Shown: piece after piece, positions 50,512 through 59,041 of the stretch
Position numbering within the stretch: the stretch's first letter is position 1
Layout: every line of letters starts with the position of its first letter
Source of the DNA: Marinobacter sp.
GTDB lineage: Bacteria > Pseudomonadota > Gammaproteobacteria > Pseudomonadales > Oleiphilaceae
NCBI GenBank assembly: GCA_022014155.1
Contig: JAKLLS010000005.1
Location: forward strand, 1 to 62,788
Length of the DNA stretch: 62,788 bases
Direction of reading: 5' to 3'
Notes under the pieces: model-generated
What the model saw: the letters and a program-made list of their open reading frames with translations, nothing else
Databases searched by the model: none
What the model was told of the DNA's origin: nothing
Translations under genes and position numbers: made by a program

Positions 50512-50667
50512 ATGTATATGGACGCGGTTGTGATTGCCGGGATTTTGACAGTACTGCTGATATTGGCTTTCTTTGTTGGCGTTGGGATCTTCATCATGAA
50601 GGATGCCAGGCGCCACAGGGAAGAGGGCGTAAAGGGGAGTACTCACCAGTCCGGAAAGACTGTTTAG
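50512..50667 (+). CDS. Small single-pass membrane protein
   Basis: 51-residue frame starting MYMDAVVIAGILTVLL, with one membrane segment (about residues 5-29) and a basic, His-rich tail KDARRHREEGVKGS. GGAG lies about 8 bases before the ATG. The segment-plus-basic-tail design and the RBS support a real small gene of unknown role. It resembles short DUF3149-like proteins in form, but I cannot confirm the family. Confidence 0.55.
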   Translation: MYMDAVVIAGILTVLLILAFFVGVGIFIMKDARRHREEGVKGSTHQSGKTV

Positions 50668-50680
50668 AGTCGGTAAAAAT

Positions 50681-50756
50681 TGGCGTCCCCTAGGGGGTTC
50701 GAACCCCTGTTGCCGCCGTGAAAGGGCGGAGTCCTAGGCCACTAGACGAAGGGGAC
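50681..50756 (-). tRNA. tRNA-Glu (UUC)
   Basis: 76-base tRNA with encoded CCA. Acceptor GTCCCCT pairs with AGGGGAC; the anticodon arm CCGCC-CTTTCAC-GGCGG gives anticodon TTC; T-arm AGGGG-TTCGAAC-CCCT is intact. Confidence 0.95.
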
Positions 50757-50795
50757 GCAACGTTCTTACTGACTTGCCTCGTCGAGGTGGCGCGT

Positions 50796-50824
50796 ATATT
50801 AAGTAAGGCTTAATTCTCTGTCAA
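50796..50824 (-). promoter_or_regulatory. Promoter of tRNA-Glu
   Basis: On the minus strand, perfect TTGACA (50824-50819), a 17-base spacer and TAATAT (50801-50796) lie 39 bases before the tRNA. Confidence 0.85.
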
Positions 50825-50871
50825 ACAGTTTTTATAAAAAAATGCGATTTTGGCTTGTTCAGGCCATGTAT

Positions 50872-51774
50872 TCATCGGACGCAATTCTCCAGTGCTTCTG
50901 CCAGGTCGGGGTAGGTAAACCGGAAGTCCTGCTGTAATAGCCGTTGTGGAGTGGCCTTTTGCCCAGTCAGCAGGAGGCGGGACATTTCACCGAGTGCCAG
51001 TTTCAGCACGGGGGCAGGTGCCGGGAAAATGGCTGGCCTTTTGAGGGCGGCGGCCAGGCAGCGGGTGAATTCCCGGTTGGTCACTGGATTGGGGCTGACC
51101 ACATTATAAGGACCCGTTGCATTCTCCGATTCCAGCATGAAAATCAGTGCCGCAACGACATCGTCACGGTGAACCCACGGCATGTACTGATCTCCGCTGC
51201 CCAGGCGGCCGCCGAGACCAAGGCGGAACGGTAACAGCATGCGCTGGAGAAAACCTCCACCAGGGCCCGCGACTACACCGGTTCGCGACAGGCAGACACG
51301 GACTCCTTCCGCCTCGAGCTTGACGGCTTCTGCCTCCCAGTCCCTGCAGAGGCGATGGGTAAACTCGTCGTTTGGCGGAGTATCTTCGGTAACCGGGGCG
51401 CTGTCCTGGTTGCCGTAATATCCGACCGCCGACCCTGAAACGAGTACCCCCGGTTTGGTGCCCCAGCTTTTGACCACGGAAACCAGCTGGCGTGTGAGGC
51501 CGATGCGGCTATCCCGCAACACCTGTTTGCGCTGTTGACTCCAGCGCTTGTCAGCAATGCCTTCGCCGGCTAGGTTGATAATGCCGTCAAAGCCCGGGTG
51601 TTCCTTCAGGAGATCCAGGCTCGAAATCGCTTCCACCCGACCGCAGGCAGCCCGAACGTCTGTTTCACTCTGACGGCTGAGTACCGTCAGGGTGTAACCT
51701 TTGGCAATCAGCTTCGGACATAGTACCTGGCCTATGAATCCGGTACCTCCGGTGACTAGAATGCGATGGCTCAT
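50872..51774 (-). CDS. SDR-family epimerase, TIGR01777 (YfcH-like)
   Basis: 300-residue NAD(P)-binding protein with an extended short-chain dehydrogenase fold. The Rossmann motif GGTGFIGQVLCPKLIAKG (residues 8-25) and the family's INLAGEGIADKRWSQQRKQVLRDSRIGLT block (about 66-94) are clear, as is SGSAVGYYGNQD (about 113-124) carrying the YxxxN-type site. The C-terminal DUF1731-like end contains LLTGQKATPQRLLQQDFRF. Function is not known for the family. Confidence 0.9.
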   Translation of the reverse strand: MSHRILVTGGTGFIGQVLCPKLIAKGYTLTVLSRQSETDVRAACGRVEAISSLDLLKEHPGFDGIINLAGEGIADKRWSQQRKQVLRDSRIGLTRQLVSVVKSWGTKPGVLVSGSAVGYYGNQDSAPVTEDTPPNDEFTHRLCRDWEAEAVKLEAEGVRVCLSRTGVVAGPGGGFLQRMLLPFRLGLGGRLGSGDQYMPWVHRDDVVAALIFMLESENATGPYNVVSPNPVTNREFTRCLAAALKRPAIFPAPAPVLKLALGEMSRLLLTGQKATPQRLLQQDFRFTYPDLAEALENCVR

Positions 51775-51815
51775 TGGAAAACTCCCTTATCGCGGTCCTT
51801 GAGTACCGGACCCGT

Positions 51816-52184
51816 TTATTTTGCCAATCCTTGAGTAACCACGTCGCGAATGGCTTCACCAAGTTGGGGATTTTCTCCAATCGGCGGCGCGAGATGGATG
51901 GAAATGCCGTGGTTTTCCTCCAGCGACCGGATCATAGCTGGTACATCCTTGCGGAGGTGGCGCCCGGCGGCCAGAAACAAAGGCACGACGGTAAAGCTCC
52001 GGACGCCCTCAAGTACGCCCTGTTCGACGACCTTTTCCAAAGAAGGCGTGGCCAGTTCCATGTAGGCGATATGGGACCCAGGGACAGAATTGACAGTCGG
52101 TGCGGCCAATTGTTCGAATGTGTCGCACCAACGCTTGTCGCTGCTGCCGTGCGCAAGAAGAATAATACGGTGTTCTTCGGGCAT
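51816..52184 (-). CDS. CbiX-like chelatase domain protein
   Basis: 122-residue single-domain protein of the CbiX/SirB (class II chelatase) family, which inserts cobalt, nickel or iron into sirohydrochlorin. The active-site start ILLAHGSSDKRW (residues 7-18) carries the metal-binding His, and PLFLAAGRHLRKDVP (about 78-92) carries the second His. Two-domain CbiX proteins are about twice as long, so this is the short form. ATG 52184 has AGGAGAG upstream; an upstream start 36 bases earlier lacks it. The metal is not deducible. Confidence 0.85.
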   Translation of the reverse strand: MPEEHRIILLAHGSSDKRWCDTFEQLAAPTVNSVPGSHIAYMELATPSLEKVVEQGVLEGVRSFTVVPLFLAAGRHLRKDVPAMIRSLEENHGISIHLAPPIGENPQLGEAIRDVVTQGLAK

Positions 52185-52269
52185 GATCTCTCCTGTGAAC
52201 AATGCTGGCCCCAATGTCATAAAGTGTAGCAGGATAGGGCTTGTGACTGGCGTGTGGGTTTAGCTTCTT

Positions 52270-52872
52270 ATGTTCGATTGGAATGACATTCTGGATTTCT
52301 GGTTCGGGAAACTCGACGAGGAGGGGGTGCCCGACCGCTTTCATCGTAATCGCTGGTTCCACGCTGACCGAAGGTTTGATCAGGAAATCCGCTACCGCTT
52401 TCTGTCCCTTGTTCTGTTTGCATCCGAGAGTGGCCTTGCTCACTGGAGGAAACAGGCGGGTGGTGCGTTGGCAGAAATTATTCTGTTGGATCAGTTTTCC
52501 CGGAATATCTACCGTGGCAATGCTCTCGCTTACGAGCATGACAAGATAGCAAGAACGCTGACCAGGCAGGCCATGAACAAAGGTCAGGATATGATGCTGC
52601 CAGCGGTGCACAGAGCCTTCCTGTACATGCCGTTACAGCACTCCGAACGCCTTGAGGATCAAGACCTGTCCGTTGAGTGTTACGAACAACTGGCTGCATC
52701 TGCGGACGGCATCCTGGGTGATTTCATGACGAGCTTTGTGCAGGCGGCCCACGATCATCGGGAAATTATTGCTGAGTTTGGTCGTTTTCCCCATCGCAAC
52801 GCGGTACTCAAGCGTCTTTCCACGCCCGGAGAAGAAGAATATCTGATGAAGGGGCGTCGCTTCGGTCAATAA
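52270..52872 (+). CDS. DUF924 family protein
   Basis: 200-residue all-helical protein of the DUF924 family. Recognised from the opening DILDFWFGKLDEEGVPDRFHRNRWFHADRRFDQEIRYRF (about residues 6-44, read in parts) and the conserved LLDQFSRNIYRGNALAYEHDKIA (about 76-98) and FLYMPLQHSERLEDQ (about 116-130). The function is unknown; the helical repeats resemble TPRs. Divergent from the CbiX-like gene. Confidence 0.9.
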   Translation: MFDWNDILDFWFGKLDEEGVPDRFHRNRWFHADRRFDQEIRYRFLSLVLFASESGLAHWRKQAGGALAEIILLDQFSRNIYRGNALAYEHDKIARTLTRQAMNKGQDMMLPAVHRAFLYMPLQHSERLEDQDLSVECYEQLAASADGILGDFMTSFVQAAHDHREIIAEFGRFPHRNAVLKRLSTPGEEEYLMKGRRFGQ

Positions 52873-53045
52873 TGTTCCTGAAAGCAGCCCTAAACACAAT
52901 TAGCTCTTAAAAAATGTCGACTACGTCAACGTTTGTGCCTCCGATTTTCGTCACCATTTACAAAAAGTAACAATAAGTCCGGAGCAATCTCGCCATGCGA
53001 CTGGCTTCGTGCCGGGCGTCAGGATGACGATACAAGGTGGCAATC

Positions 53046-53771
53046 ATGGGGCATGTACAGGCACTGAGGCTATGGCAGTCCAGCGAACTTCCCGAGGACC
53101 GGTCCTTCCGGGAATCGATACATTACAGTGGGCGCAAGACCGCACGGGCGAAAAGCGAATACCGGCGCCTGCAGATTCTTGAGGCCACGTTGCGCATCGC
53201 TGCCCGGGACGGTTTACGAGGTATCAAGCATCGGGCTGTTGCTCGTGAAGCGAAAGTCCCACTGGCGTCGACGACCTACTATTTTCGCGATATCAATGAG
53301 CTGATCAGTGATTCTTTCATGCTGTTTGCGGAAAAGGCACGGGAGGAGCTCGGTCATTTCTACGACACCATTAACCTGGTGCTCGACAGCATCCCGGACG
53401 AGACCCGGCGCCGCGGTGGTATAGGGCGCGATGAATTGGCGACACGCCTGACGGCCATCACTACGGCGTACCTGACAGAACAGTTCTCCGAGCGCCGGGA
53501 GCAGGTGCTGGCGGAACAGGTATTCCTGATGGAGTCGCTGAGGGACGAAAGACTGGCTGACCTGGCGAGGAGCTACCGCAGTGCATGGATCGCCGGTCTG
53601 GAGCAGATTCTCCAAAGGCTCGATTCACCGGCGCCAGCCAGGGATGCTTCGTTGCTGGTCAATGTCGTGCTCGGCCTGGGGTACGATACCTTGCTAAACA
53701 AGAGAGTGGCGGATGCAAAAAACCTGGAACAGTCGGTGCACAGAATCATTTGCATGATTCTGGGATTATAA
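53046..53771 (+). CDS. TetR-family transcriptional regulator
   Basis: 241-residue regulator. The DNA-binding domain is at about residues 40-85: LQILEATLRIAARDGLRGIKHRAVAREAKVPLASTTYYFRDINELI, with the typical G...Y-F pattern. A ~35-residue N-terminal tail precedes it, which is unusual. The rest is the ligand-binding/dimer region. ATG 53046 has AAGGTGG 5 bases upstream; an in-frame GTG at 53037 is less well placed. No close neighbour suggests its target. Confidence 0.88.
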   Translation: MGHVQALRLWQSSELPEDRSFRESIHYSGRKTARAKSEYRRLQILEATLRIAARDGLRGIKHRAVAREAKVPLASTTYYFRDINELISDSFMLFAEKAREELGHFYDTINLVLDSIPDETRRRGGIGRDELATRLTAITTAYLTEQFSERREQVLAEQVFLMESLRDERLADLARSYRSAWIAGLEQILQRLDSPAPARDASLLVNVVLGLGYDTLLNKRVADAKNLEQSVHRIICMILGL

Positions 53772-53926
53772 AAGGCGGGCGTCGCTGTTTGTGGTTTTTT
53801 GTATAAATATCGTACATCTTGACGGACGTCCCGATTTTCCCTGTTAGAATAGCCGACACTTGGGCTCAGGCGCGGGCATTTTACCCGCTTAGCTATTTGT
53901 TGAGCTGATCTGACAGGGTTTGCAGA

Positions 53927-54655
53927 ATGCTGAAAAATACAATCGCTGGCCGTTTTGGTTTCGGTCTTGTGCTGGTAACGGCACTTTTTCTTCCCACGCA
54001 GGGTACCGCGACACCCTTTGACAACACGCTCCTGACACGACTTTCCGGTGCAGCCCCCAAACTGAATGTTGAGGTCTTGCAGCAGGCATTGAAAGCATCG
54101 TCCTGCGCGGTGTCGAACGGTGTCGAGATGCCGGAGCGGCTGGCGGTGATCGATTTCTCCCTGCCATCCAGCGAGGAACGCCTTTGGATTTTCGATCTGG
54201 CCAGCGGGAAGCTGGTGCTCAGGGATCTGGTTGCTCATGGCAAGAACTCCGGAAATCTGGAATCCACGGCATTCTCCAATATTGAAGGGAGTCACCAGTC
54301 CAGCATAGGCCTGTTCAAAGCCAGTGAATCCTACCGGGGCAAACACGGCTATTCCCTGCGACTCGATGGTCTGGAGCCCGGTATCAATGACCTGGCTCGA
54401 CAGCGTGCCATCGTGATTCATGGGGCGGACTACGTGAATGACAACTGGGTCCGTGATTATGGCCGCATCGGCCGCAGTCACGGCTGCCCCGCGGTTGACC
54501 AGCAAGTGATCCAGCAGGTGGTGGATAATCTGAAAGGTGGGCAACTGGTGTTCAAATACTATCCGGACCAGAAATGGCTGCAGTCGTCCGGGTATCTGAA
54601 CTGCGAGACAGGTCAGATTGCGGGTGTCGAAAAGAGTGGATTGGATAATAGCTGA
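53927..54655 (+). CDS. Murein L,D-transpeptidase catalytic domain protein
   Basis: 242-residue exported protein with a signal peptide (about residues 1-28, ending QGTATP). The catalytic segment contains His165 in VIHGADYV and nucleophile Cys187 in GRSHGCPAV, which places it in the YkuD_2 (PF13645-like) group of L,D-transpeptidase-like proteins. It probably modifies peptidoglycan cross-links or anchors proteins; the substrate is not known. Transcribed alone ahead of tRNA-Gly. Confidence 0.88.
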   Translation: MLKNTIAGRFGFGLVLVTALFLPTQGTATPFDNTLLTRLSGAAPKLNVEVLQQALKASSCAVSNGVEMPERLAVIDFSLPSSEERLWIFDLASGKLVLRDLVAHGKNSGNLESTAFSNIEGSHQSSIGLFKASESYRGKHGYSLRLDGLEPGINDLARQRAIVIHGADYVNDNWVRDYGRIGRSHGCPAVDQQVIQQVVDNLKGGQLVFKYYPDQKWLQSSGYLNCETGQIAGVEKSGLDNS

Positions 54656-54696
54656 TCACCAGGAGTTGGCAGGGTTAAAAACTTGCCAAAAAGTGG

Positions 54697-54724
54697 TTGA
54701 CGCCCGCGAACGAATCCGTAGAAT
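54697..54724 (+). promoter_or_regulatory. Promoter of tRNA-Gly
   Basis: TTGACG (54697-54702), a 16-base spacer and TAGAAT (54719-54724) lie 36 bases before the tRNA. Confidence 0.75.
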
Positions 54725-54760
54725 ACGCCTCCGTTGTCGGCATCAAGTCAGCAACTACAA

Positions 54761-54836
54761 GCGGGAATAGCTCAGTTGGTAGAGCACAACCTTGCCAAGG
54801 TTGGGGTCGCGAGTTCGAATCTCGTTTCCCGCTCCA
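54761..54836 (+). tRNA. tRNA-Gly (GCC)
   Basis: 76-base tRNA with encoded CCA. Acceptor GCGGGAA pairs with TTCCCGC; D-loop AGCTCAGTTGGTAGAGC; anticodon arm AACCT-TGCCA-AGGTT with anticodon GCC; T-loop GTTCGAAT. Confidence 0.96.
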
Positions 54837-54844
54837 GATTCCGG

Positions 54845-54876
54845 AAACCCGGCCCCTGAAAAGGCCGGGTTTCTTC
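54845..54876 (+). terminator. Terminator after tRNA-Gly
   Basis: AAACCCGGCC (54845-54854) pairs with GGCCGGGTTT (54863-54872), followed by a T-rich stretch, immediately after the tRNA. Confidence 0.8.
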
Positions 54877-54968
54877 GTTTTCAAGCAATGCATTCCCGCG
54901 TTTCCTGATCCAACCTCGGTTATACTCTTCGCCCAACCTTTCAGTTTTTAGCGACGGTGGGAGGAAGT

Positions 54969-55763
54969 GTGAGAGTCCATTCCCTGTATATCTATCCGGT
55001 GAAATCCCTGGCCGGTATTCCGGTGCCTTTTTTTGATATGGACGACTTCGGTCCAGCGGGGGATCGCCGTTGGATGATTGTTGATTCCGACCGGCGGTTC
55101 GTTACTCAACGCGACTACCCGATGCTGGCCAGGGTCCATACGGCGCTTGAGGGGGATTATGTTAGGGTGAGCATCCCTGGTGAGGGTGACTATCTGCTAC
55201 AACCGGGTGAAGAAGAGGCGCGGGTGCTGGTCTGGCGTGACTGGGTCAAGGCCGTTTACAGCACGGCAGAGGCCTCCGAAGCCCTGAGCCGGTTCTGTGG
55301 TGTCGACTTCCGTTTTGTCTACATGCCGGATACGTCTTTTCGGAGAGTGGATGCTGGCCGGGTTACCGACGAGCGCAGAGTAAGTTTTGCGGATGGTTTT
55401 CCGTTCCTGGTCACCAACCTTGCCTCTCTGGAAGAGTTGAATGGCAGGCTCGAGACGCCAGTGGAGATACGTCGCTTTCGCCCCAATATCGTGGTTGAAG
55501 GGGCTGCGGCATGGAGCGAAGACGATTGGCGGCAATTATTGATTGGCGAGCAGGCGTTCAGTCTGGTTAAGCCCTGTTCTCGCTGCGTGATGACCACAGT
55601 TGATCCGGATACCGGCGTAAAAGGATCGGATCTTCAGCCGTTGCGGACCCTCGGGCAGTATCGCCGCACGGTTGACGGAGTCATTTTTGGAATGAATGCC
55701 ATTCACGAGGCGCCAGGCACTGTTCGTGTCGGTGACCCCGTGATCAATAGAACGACAGGTTAG
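54969..55763 (+). CDS. MOSC domain protein, YcbX-like
   Basis: 264-residue protein with a MOSC N-terminal beta-barrel domain (HSLYIYPVKSLAGIPVP...DRRWMIVDSDRRFVTQRDYP, residues 4-52 in parts) and a C-terminal MOSC domain with FRPNIVVEG and the catalytic Cys segment KPCSRCVMTTVDPDTG (about 201-216). MOSC proteins use molybdenum cofactor; YcbX reduces N-hydroxylated compounds. GTG 54969 follows GGGAGGA and gives the conserved N terminus; GTG 54957 is in frame upstream. Confidence 0.9.
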   Translation: MRVHSLYIYPVKSLAGIPVPFFDMDDFGPAGDRRWMIVDSDRRFVTQRDYPMLARVHTALEGDYVRVSIPGEGDYLLQPGEEEARVLVWRDWVKAVYSTAEASEALSRFCGVDFRFVYMPDTSFRRVDAGRVTDERRVSFADGFPFLVTNLASLEELNGRLETPVEIRRFRPNIVVEGAAAWSEDDWRQLLIGEQAFSLVKPCSRCVMTTVDPDTGVKGSDLQPLRTLGQYRRTVDGVIFGMNAIHEAPGTVRVGDPVINRTTG

Positions 55764-55792
55764 TAACACGGGTAATAAGGAGTAATAACACG

Positions 55793-57721
55793 GTGCCATT
55801 GTTATCGCTGGATGCCATTTCCCTGGCTTTTGGTATGCAGCCGCTGCTGGATAAAGCCTCGCTGAATATAGAAGCGGGGGAGCGGGTGTGTCTGCTGGGT
55901 CGTAACGGAGAAGGTAAATCCACGCTGCTCAGGATTGTCAGTGGGGAAGTCACACCAGAGGGAGGCGTCGTGCGTCTGGACGAGGGGGCGAGGCTGGCGG
56001 TACTGCCGCAGAATCTGCCTGCGGAAGACCATCGCACGGCCTATGAGGTGGTCGCCAGCGCCTTCCCTGAAACTGGCGAGTTGCTGGCGCGTTTTCACAC
56101 GTTGTCGCAGCAGGCGGATGAGGCCAGCCTGGATCAGATGATGAAGGTTCAGGAGCGTCTGGAGGCGCTGGACGGGTGGCGGCTGGATCAAAAGGTTAGC
56201 GCCATTCTCGAGCAGTACAGTATTGATCCTGAGCAGACTCTGAACACACTCTCCGGGGGCTGGCAGCGGCGGGTGCTGTTGGCGAAAGCTCTGGTTGCAG
56301 AACCGGATATCCTGTTGCTTGATGAGCCGACCAACCACCTCGATGTACCTGCGATTGCCTGGCTGGAAGAAGCGCTTGGACAGTTCCGTGGGGCCATCCT
56401 TTTTGTCAGTCACGACCGGGCGTTCATCCGCAAGATGGCGACCCGGATTGTGGAGCTGGATCGGGGGAAGCTGGTCAGTTTCTCGGCGACTTACGACAAG
56501 TACCTGGAGTTGAAAGAAAAGGCGCTCGAGGAAGAGGAGCGGCAGAACGCGCTGTTTGACAAGCGTCTGAAACAGGAGGAAGCCTGGATCAGGCAGGGAA
56601 TCAAGGCGCGTAGAACACGCAACATGGGACGGGTCAGGGCCCTGAAAGCCATGCGTGAAGAGCACCGCCAACGCCGGGTCCGGGGTGGGACGGCCAGCTT
56701 TGTCGTGGAAGATGCGGACCGGTCGGGCAAGCTCGTTGTCGAGGCGAAAGAGGCTGGATTCCGTTACCCGGACGGCACTCCGGTGATTGAGGATATGAAC
56801 CTGACGATCCTTCGTGGCGACAAGATCGGTCTGGTGGGGGAGAACGGCACCGGCAAAACCACGCTGGTGAGGCTCCTGCTTGGAAACCTGAAGCCCACCG
56901 AAGGTTCGATTCGACTGGGTACGAACCTTGAAGTGGCTTACTTTGATCAGCTTCGGGGTGAGTTGGATCTGGAGCGCAATGCCCTTGATAATCTCTCCGA
57001 GGGGCGGGAGTTCATCGAGATTAACGGTCAGAGCAAGCACGTTCTCGGATATCTTCAGGAGTTCCTGTTCAGTCCCCAGCGGGCCCGATCGCCCGTCAGC
57101 GTGTTCTCCGGTGGGGAGAGGGCGCGTTTGTTGCTCGCCAAGCTGTTTAGCAAGCCGGCCAATATACTGGTGCTTGATGAGCCAACCAACGATCTGGACG
57201 TGGAAACCCTGGAGTTACTTGAAGCTCAGCTGGTGGAGTTCAAGGGTACCGTTATTGTCATCAGTCACGATCGGGAATTCCTCGATAATGTGGTAACGGA
57301 CACCATTTTCCTGGATGGTTCCGGAGCCGTCAGGGAATACGTGGGTGGTTACAGTGACTGGCGCCGTCAAGGTGGTTTTTTCCCGGCAGAACGCAAAACT
57401 GCCCGCCCGGAAAAGCCGGCGAAGCCATCAAAACCGGTGGAGGCACCTCAGCAACATGTCACAGCTGTGGCGGAATCCACAAAATCGAAACCCACAAAGC
57501 TGAGTTATAAGCTTAAACTTGAACTGGATGAATTACCGGGCAAAATTGAGTCGCTGGAAACGGAGGTTGCGGCACTTCAGGATCGCATCTCGGATCCGGA
57601 GTTCTATTCAGGTCCAGCGGACGACGTCTCGACGACGCTGGCTGAGCTGGCGGGCAAGGAAGCCCAGTTGGAAAAGGTCATCGAGCGGTGGATGGAGTTG
57701 GAAGAACAGGCCAATCAATGA
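55793..57721 (+). CDS. uup: ABC-F ATPase Uup
   Basis: 642-residue cytoplasmic protein with two ATP-binding domains and no membrane part. Walker A motifs: GRNGEGKST (residues 36-44) and GENGTGKTT (about 350-358); signatures LSGGWQRR and FSGGERAR. A linker (about 230-310) and a C-terminal coiled-coil tail (about 565-640) are as in Uup, which binds DNA and ribosomes. GTG start with AAGGAG upstream. The stop overlaps the next start (ATGA). Confidence 0.95.
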   Translation: MPLLSLDAISLAFGMQPLLDKASLNIEAGERVCLLGRNGEGKSTLLRIVSGEVTPEGGVVRLDEGARLAVLPQNLPAEDHRTAYEVVASAFPETGELLARFHTLSQQADEASLDQMMKVQERLEALDGWRLDQKVSAILEQYSIDPEQTLNTLSGGWQRRVLLAKALVAEPDILLLDEPTNHLDVPAIAWLEEALGQFRGAILFVSHDRAFIRKMATRIVELDRGKLVSFSATYDKYLELKEKALEEEERQNALFDKRLKQEEAWIRQGIKARRTRNMGRVRALKAMREEHRQRRVRGGTASFVVEDADRSGKLVVEAKEAGFRYPDGTPVIEDMNLTILRGDKIGLVGENGTGKTTLVRLLLGNLKPTEGSIRLGTNLEVAYFDQLRGELDLERNALDNLSEGREFIEINGQSKHVLGYLQEFLFSPQRARSPVSVFSGGERARLLLAKLFSKPANILVLDEPTNDLDVETLELLEAQLVEFKGTVIVISHDREFLDNVVTDTIFLDGSGAVREYVGGYSDWRRQGGFFPAERKTARPEKPAKPSKPVEAPQQHVTAVAESTKSKPTKLSYKLKLELDELPGKIESLETEVAALQDRISDPEFYSGPADDVSTTLAELAGKEAQLEKVIERWMELEEQANQ

Positions 57722-58383
57722 ATGTTAATTACTGTTTCAGGTTTCAGGATGGGCGGCAGGTTGACTTTAAAGTGACAAGCCAGCCCGCGGAGGTTGTTTC
57801 ACCCTTGCCATCCTGGGCTCGGCTTGAGCATTGCCAGTGTTCAAACTGCCCGCTAAAACCGGAGGATTCTCCTCATTGCCCTGCCGCGACAGAGATCCTG
57901 CCGGTGGTGACTGCCTTCCAGGCAGACGAGGCGTATCAGAAAGTTGATGTAAGCGTCACCGATGAGCGTCGTACGTACTCCAAATCCACCTCGCTTGAGG
58001 AGGCCCTGCGGTCATTGCTCGGGTTGAAGATGGCAACCAGTGGCTGTCCGGTTTTGGGCGAGCTTAAGTCAATGGCTGTTCATCACCTGCCGTTTGCCAG
58101 CACCGATGAATTTATCATGAGAAGCGTTTCCCATTACCTGCTGCAGCAATATTTTGCCAAACGCAATCATAAGGAGCCCGACTGGGAGCTACAGGGCCTT
58201 GTGGAGAGGAATCAGCGCCTACAACTGGTCAACCAGGCGTTATGGCAAAGGATTCACTCGGTATGCGAGGGAGACAGCAACCTCAAGGCGTTGCTGAATT
58301 TCTTTTCCATGGCATCGAGCGTCAGCTTTTCGCTGGAGAGTCAATTACGGAAGCTTGAAAGTAAGATGGAAGGCGGAGGGTAA
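57718..58383 (+). CDS. Uncharacterised Cys-rich protein coupled to uup
   Basis: 221-residue protein of unknown function, starting MNVNYCFRFQDGRQVDFKV at an ATG that overlaps the uup stop codon. It has a metal-site-like cluster Cys39-x-Cys41-x2-Cys44-x9-Cys54 (EHCQCSNCPLKP...HC), followed by the sequence GLKMATSGCPVLGELKSMAVHHLPFAS (about 115-141) with another Cys and two His. The C-terminal part is helical. The translational overlap suggests co-expression with Uup. It may belong to the DUF6901 family, but this could not be verified. Confidence 0.7.
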   Translation: MNVNYCFRFQDGRQVDFKVTSQPAEVVSPLPSWARLEHCQCSNCPLKPEDSPHCPAATEILPVVTAFQADEAYQKVDVSVTDERRTYSKSTSLEEALRSLLGLKMATSGCPVLGELKSMAVHHLPFASTDEFIMRSVSHYLLQQYFAKRNHKEPDWELQGLVERNQRLQLVNQALWQRIHSVCEGDSNLKALLNFFSMASSVSFSLESQLRKLESKMEGGG

Positions 58384-58446
58384 TTCTCCAGATCCTGACC
58401 CACCAGGCCATCTGGAGAGTCCAGGGGGCCTGGTGGGCGGAGAGGG

Positions 58447-58878
58447 TTAGTGAATCCGGACTGCCAGGACATCACACTCGGTGCCGTGAAGCACACCGTT
58501 GGCGGTCGATCCCAGCAACAGCTGAAAGCCCTTACGACCATGACTGCCAACAATAATGAGGTCAACGTCCTGTTCTTTGGCCAGTCTGTGTATTTCCGAC
58601 TCCGGCCGGCCCACCGTTATAACCTGATTGTCGTCGGTAACGCCGTATTGTTTGCCATAGGCAGCGAGCTGCTCCCTGGCAGCCTTGTCCAGTTGGTCCT
58701 GCAATTCTGTCAGATCCATTGGAATGTCACCGCCATAAGCATATCCGACGGGCTCCACGACATGTACCAGCAGCAATTCAGCGCCATGGGCCTTGCTGAT
58801 TTCCTGTGCCTTGTTAAGAACCTGGGGGGCCTCCTCGGTCAGATCTATGGCCACCAGCATCTTCTTATAGGTCGACAT
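58447..58878 (-). CDS. Universal stress protein (UspA family)
   Basis: 143-residue single-domain stress protein. It begins YKKMLVAIDLTEEAPQVLNKA and ends with the ATP-binding loop IVGSHGRKGFQLLLGSTANGVLHGTECDVLAVR, matching the G-2x-G-9x-G(S/T) pattern. It is therefore likely to bind ATP. Convergent with the Cys-rich gene; no operon partner. Confidence 0.92.
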   Translation of the reverse strand: MSTYKKMLVAIDLTEEAPQVLNKAQEISKAHGAELLLVHVVEPVGYAYGGDIPMDLTELQDQLDKAAREQLAAYGKQYGVTDDNQVITVGRPESEIHRLAKEQDVDLIIVGSHGRKGFQLLLGSTANGVLHGTECDVLAVRIH

Positions 58879-59041
58879 TGCGTTGCTCCTTAGCGAACAA
58901 GTGGTTCTGCAGAATAACCATGATTTCAGGATAGTCGAAAAACGAATGTTCGGAACTGATAGGTATCAAAAAAACACTGAAACCGGTGTGGTGGGGCGGA
59001 TTGACGGGGGCAGGGTGATGAGGAGCTCGCCCCCGTGAATC

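Noticed and set aside
55802..57040. 412-residue open frame on the minus strand inside uup
   Set aside because: Shadow of the two-domain ATPase gene; no supporting motif.
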